From contig JAIBBP010000154.1 in assembly GCA_019694615.1 (NCBI GenBank), positions 1 to 50,843 on the forward strand: 50,843 nucleotides of DNA, in the 5' to 3' direction. Source of the DNA: Microthrixaceae bacterium (GTDB taxonomy: Bacteria; Actinomycetota; Acidimicrobiia; Acidimicrobiales; Microtrichaceae). Both the position numbers and the translations under genes were made by a program. The notes beneath the pieces were generated by a model that did no database searches, was not told the DNA's origin, and worked only from the letters and a program-made list of their open reading frames with translations. The first letter of the stretch is position 1, and each line of letters begins with the position of its first letter. Positions 48,944 to 50,843 of the stretch are shown here, one piece after another.

Positions 48944-50116
48944 TCAGGCTGGCGCCTGGATCGGCGCCGGCTGGCACAGTCCTTCGAGCTCCACGACCTG
49001 GATCTGATCACGGTTGTCCCACGTGACCAGGTTGTTCGGGTCCCTGCGGATCTTGTACTCCCGGAACTCCATGTCGAGCGCGTCGAAGGTCAGGTAGCGG
49101 CCGATGAGCGGATCGCCGACCCCGAGGATCAGCTTGAGCGCCTCCACCGCCTGGATGGTGCCGATGATGCCGGGCAGCGCGCCGAGCACGCCCGCCTCGG
49201 CGCAGCTCGGAGCCATCTCCGCAGGCGGCGGCTCAGGAAGCATGTCCCGATACGTCGGACCACCCTTCGGGTCGAAGACGGTGACCTGGCCCTCGAACCG
49301 GAAGATCGACCCGTGTACGACCGGGATGCCGAGCTTCACCGAGGCGTCGTTGAGCATGTACCGGACCGGGAAGTTGTCGGCACCGTCGATGATGAGATCG
49401 AACCCCGAGATGATCTCCTCGATGTTCGAGGCGTCGAGTCGGCGGTCGAAGGTGATGACGTCGACGTCTGGGTTGAGCAACGTCAGCGTCTTCTTGGCCG
49501 AGTCGACCTTGCGCTCGCCGATGCGATCGAGGTTGTGCAGGATCTGACGTTGCAGGTTCGATGCGTCGACGACGTCCATGTCGATGACGCCGATGGTCCC
49601 GACGCCTGCCGCAGCGAGATACAACGCGGCCGGAGACCCCAGGCCTCCGGCGCCGAGAAGCAGCACCTTCGCTCCGAGCAGCTTCTGCTGCCCTTCCTCA
49701 CCCACCTCGGGGACGAGCAGATGACGCTGGTAGCGGTTGCGCTGATCAGGCGTGAGCACCTGCGGAGTACGCCAGTCCCGACCCTCGTCCTTCCACTTGT
49801 TGAACCCACCGGCCATCGAGACGACGTCGGTGTAGCCCAGGTCGCTGAGTGTCTTCGCAGCGAACGCCGAGCGGACCCCACCGGCGCAGTGGACGACGAC
49901 CTTGCGGTTCTTGTCGGCGATCCGCCCCTCCACCTGCCCTTCGAGGTGGCCACGTGGGATGAAGATCGCGCCGGGGATCGCCCCCTGCTCGAACTCGTCG
50001 GCCTCTCGAACATCGAGAACGACGGCACCGCCGGCACGCAGGTCCTCGGCCTCCGCCGTGGTGACCTCGGCGATCTCGGACTTGGTGGCGGTGAGCAACT
50101 CACGGAACGACGGCAT
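48944..50116 (-). CDS. moeZ: Rhodanese-ThiF/MoeB fusion (sulfur carrier adenylyltransferase)
   Basis: Activates sulfur-carrier proteins (MoaD/ThiS/CysO type) by adenylation and passes sulfur. The 390-residue product has an N-terminal rhodanese domain (1-115; VVLDVREADEFEQGAIPGA, active-site C77 in HCAGGVRS) and a ThiF/MoeB domain (about 122-390; GAGGLGSPAA 155-164, IDMDVVDASNLQRQ 178-191, DGADNFPVRY, PSCAEAGVLG). MoeZ of mycobacteria has the reverse order, adenylyltransferase first. The paired CxxC zinc motifs of E. coli MoeB are absent. ATG 50116 is preceded by GAGAGA; the upstream reading is not conserved. Confidence 0.88.
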   Translation of the reverse strand: MPSFRELLTATKSEIAEVTTAEAEDLRAGGAVVLDVREADEFEQGAIPGAIFIPRGHLEGQVEGRIADKNRKVVVHCAGGVRSAFAAKTLSDLGYTDVVSMAGGFNKWKDEGRDWRTPQVLTPDQRNRYQRHLLVPEVGEEGQQKLLGAKVLLLGAGGLGSPAALYLAAAGVGTIGVIDMDVVDASNLQRQILHNLDRIGERKVDSAKKTLTLLNPDVDVITFDRRLDASNIEEIISGFDLIIDGADNFPVRYMLNDASVKLGIPVVHGSIFRFEGQVTVFDPKGGPTYRDMLPEPPPAEMAPSCAEAGVLGALPGIIGTIQAVEALKLILGVGDPLIGRYLTFDALDMEFREYKIRRDPNNLVTWDNRDQIQVVELEGLCQPAPIQAPA

Positions 50117-50159
50117 GACGATCTCTCTCTGGGTGTCCACGGGGGTTCGGCGGGTCAAA

Positions 50160-50165
50160 ACCCTA
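50160..50165 (-). promoter_or_regulatory. TAGGGT box upstream of the rhodanese-ThiF gene
   Basis: TAGGGT on the minus strand, 43 nt before ATG 50116, with TTGACC nearby but too close to act as its -35. Confidence 0.35.
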
Positions 50166-50226
50166 CCGAACTGGTCAACATTCAGGAAAGTGCTCGCATT
50201 CCAGCCGTTTCGCGACACCGCGCCGA

Positions 50227-50232
50227 TAGGGT
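50227..50232 (+). promoter_or_regulatory. TAGGGT -10 box for the adenosyltransferase gene
   Basis: TAGGGT lies 58 nt before ATG 50291, giving a leader of about 50 nt. The rest of the 174-bp divergent region shows no riboswitch-like structure. Confidence 0.4.
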
Positions 50233-50242
50233 CTCCGGAAAC

Positions 50243-50258
50243 CCGCGGGCGTCCGCGG
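50243..50258 (+). other. 5' leader hairpin of the adenosyltransferase gene
   Basis: CCGCGG-GCGT-CCGCGG, a 6-bp GC stem with a 4-nt loop inside the predicted leader, 32 nt before the start codon. It is far too small for a cobalamin riboswitch. Function unknown; it may be chance in GC-rich DNA. Confidence 0.3.
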
Positions 50259-50290
50259 AGTCCAGCAGCGTGAGTCAGCGAGAGACCCGC

Positions 50291-50843
50291 ATGAAGATCT
50301 ACACCCGGAAGGGCGACGACGGCAGCACGGGCCTGTACTTCGGCGGTCGCGTCCCCAAGGACTCTGTCCGTCCCACCGCGTACGGCGACGTCGACGAAAC
50401 GCAAGCGGTCATCGGTCTTGCCCGGGCTCATGCCACCGCCTCCGGTGCCTCGACGTCGAGCACGCTCGACGAGATTCTCGTCTCGGTACAGCGGGATCTG
50501 TGGGTGGTCATGGCCGACCTCGCCACGGGTGAGGAGAACCGCCACAAACTCTCCGACGACACCACCCGCGTCACCGACGCGATGGTGGCCCGGCTCGAAT
50601 CGCTGATCGACCAGGTTGGCGGCTGGTTCGAGATGCCCCAGGAATTCGTCGTGCCCGGCGGCGACGTCGTGTCGGCAACCCTCGACGTCGCCCGTACCGT
50701 CGCCCGGCGCGCCGAGCGCTGCGCCGTCACGATCAACGACAGCGAATCGCTCGCGGTGAGCTACCTCAATCGACTGTCCGACCTGCTGTGGACGTTGGCC
50801 CGCTGGCAGGAAGGCACCGCCCTCACCGTCCGTTCACTCGTTT
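50291..50843 (+). CDS. Cob(I)alamin adenosyltransferase, PduO type (3' end outside window)
   Basis: Transfers the adenosyl group of ATP to cob(I)alamin to give adenosylcobalamin. The visible 184 codons begin MKIYTRKGDDGSTGL and contain the PduO ATP loop (TRKGDDGSTGL, FGGRVPKD), then VPGGDVVSATLDVARTVARRAERC and SYLNRLSDLLWTLARW, the Arg-rich and Asn-rich helices of the family. ATG 50291 has GAGAG 7 nt upstream. The frame is open at the window edge; PduO proteins run about 190 residues, so only a few residues should be missing. Confidence 0.92.
   Translation, partial: MKIYTRKGDDGSTGLYFGGRVPKDSVRPTAYGDVDETQAVIGLARAHATASGASTSSTLDEILVSVQRDLWVVMADLATGEENRHKLSDDTTRVTDAMVARLESLIDQVGGWFEMPQEFVVPGGDVVSATLDVARTVARRAERCAVTINDSESLAVSYLNRLSDLLWTLARWQEGTALTVRSLV

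Noticed and set aside
50117-50290. Cobalamin riboswitch before the adenosyltransferase gene
   Set aside because: The leader is only about 50 nt with one small hairpin; no B12-box-like sequence was seen.

Overview
The window is GC-rich throughout and looks like the chromosome of a high-GC actinobacterium. A LytR-CpsA-Psr protein with a LytR_C domain, a fused biotin carboxylase/biotin carrier subunit, a LpdA-type flavoprotein lacking one redox cysteine, many GTG/TTG starts and TANNNT -10 boxes placed directly before start codons all fit. The style of the long Ser/Thr-rich tails suggests a marine/soil Acidimicrobiia (Ilumatobacter-like) lineage, but that is inference. No rRNA, tRNA, CRISPR array, insertion sequence, integrase or phage gene was recognised.

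Layout. (1) 1-9515, all minus: LCP ligase-like protein, UDP-glucose dehydrogenase, UDP-glucuronate decarboxylase-like epimerase, three GT4 glycosyltransferases, a membrane-anchored Thr-rich protein and a sugar-1-phosphate nucleotidyltransferase, packed as one operon-like run. (2) 9576-16033: housekeeping island with pabB-pabC, birA, acyl-CoA carboxylase alpha subunit, RDD protein and LpdA-like reductase. (3) 16094-32797: a second polysaccharide block with a GT2-GT4 fusion, a tandem GT2 protein, a large GT4, a Wzm/Wzt ABC exporter with Wzt C-terminal domain, a coiled-coil methyltransferase, a GT4 paralogue pair, another GT2, three small coiled-coil proteins and a small methyltransferase-like protein. 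(4) 32828-44824: UDP-GlcNAc 2-epimerase fused to a GT2, GT-C-like membrane proteins (one frameshifted), GDP-fucose synthase, a Wzx-like flippase, a GT, and rmlA-rmlC-rmlB-rmlD. (5) 44895-50843: secreted amidase with four C-terminal repeats, a membrane protein, a rhodanese-ThiF/MoeB protein and the 5' part of a PduO-type cobalamin adenosyltransferase.

How the genes work together: the precursor genes point to UDP-glucuronate/UDP-xylose, dTDP-rhamnose, GDP-fucose and UDP-ManNAc; GT4/GT2 enzymes assemble the glycan; Wzm/Wzt (and perhaps the flippase) export it; the coiled-coil methyltransferase next to Wzt could cap the chain before export; the LCP protein could attach it to the wall.

The most unusual signals lie between genes. 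Five long hairpin elements fall into two classes (three of 52 nt with fixed GTTCTGT/ACAGAAC ends but diverged, still self-complementary interiors; two of 57 nt that are 82% identical). They sit in every convergent gene pair separated by more than 30 bp, and once in the rml run directly before a new promoter. Two short predicted leaderless upstream ORFs end exactly on the start codon of the gene they precede (pabB and wzm). About a dozen start codons have a TANNNT box 6-10 nt upstream, implying widespread leaderless transcription.
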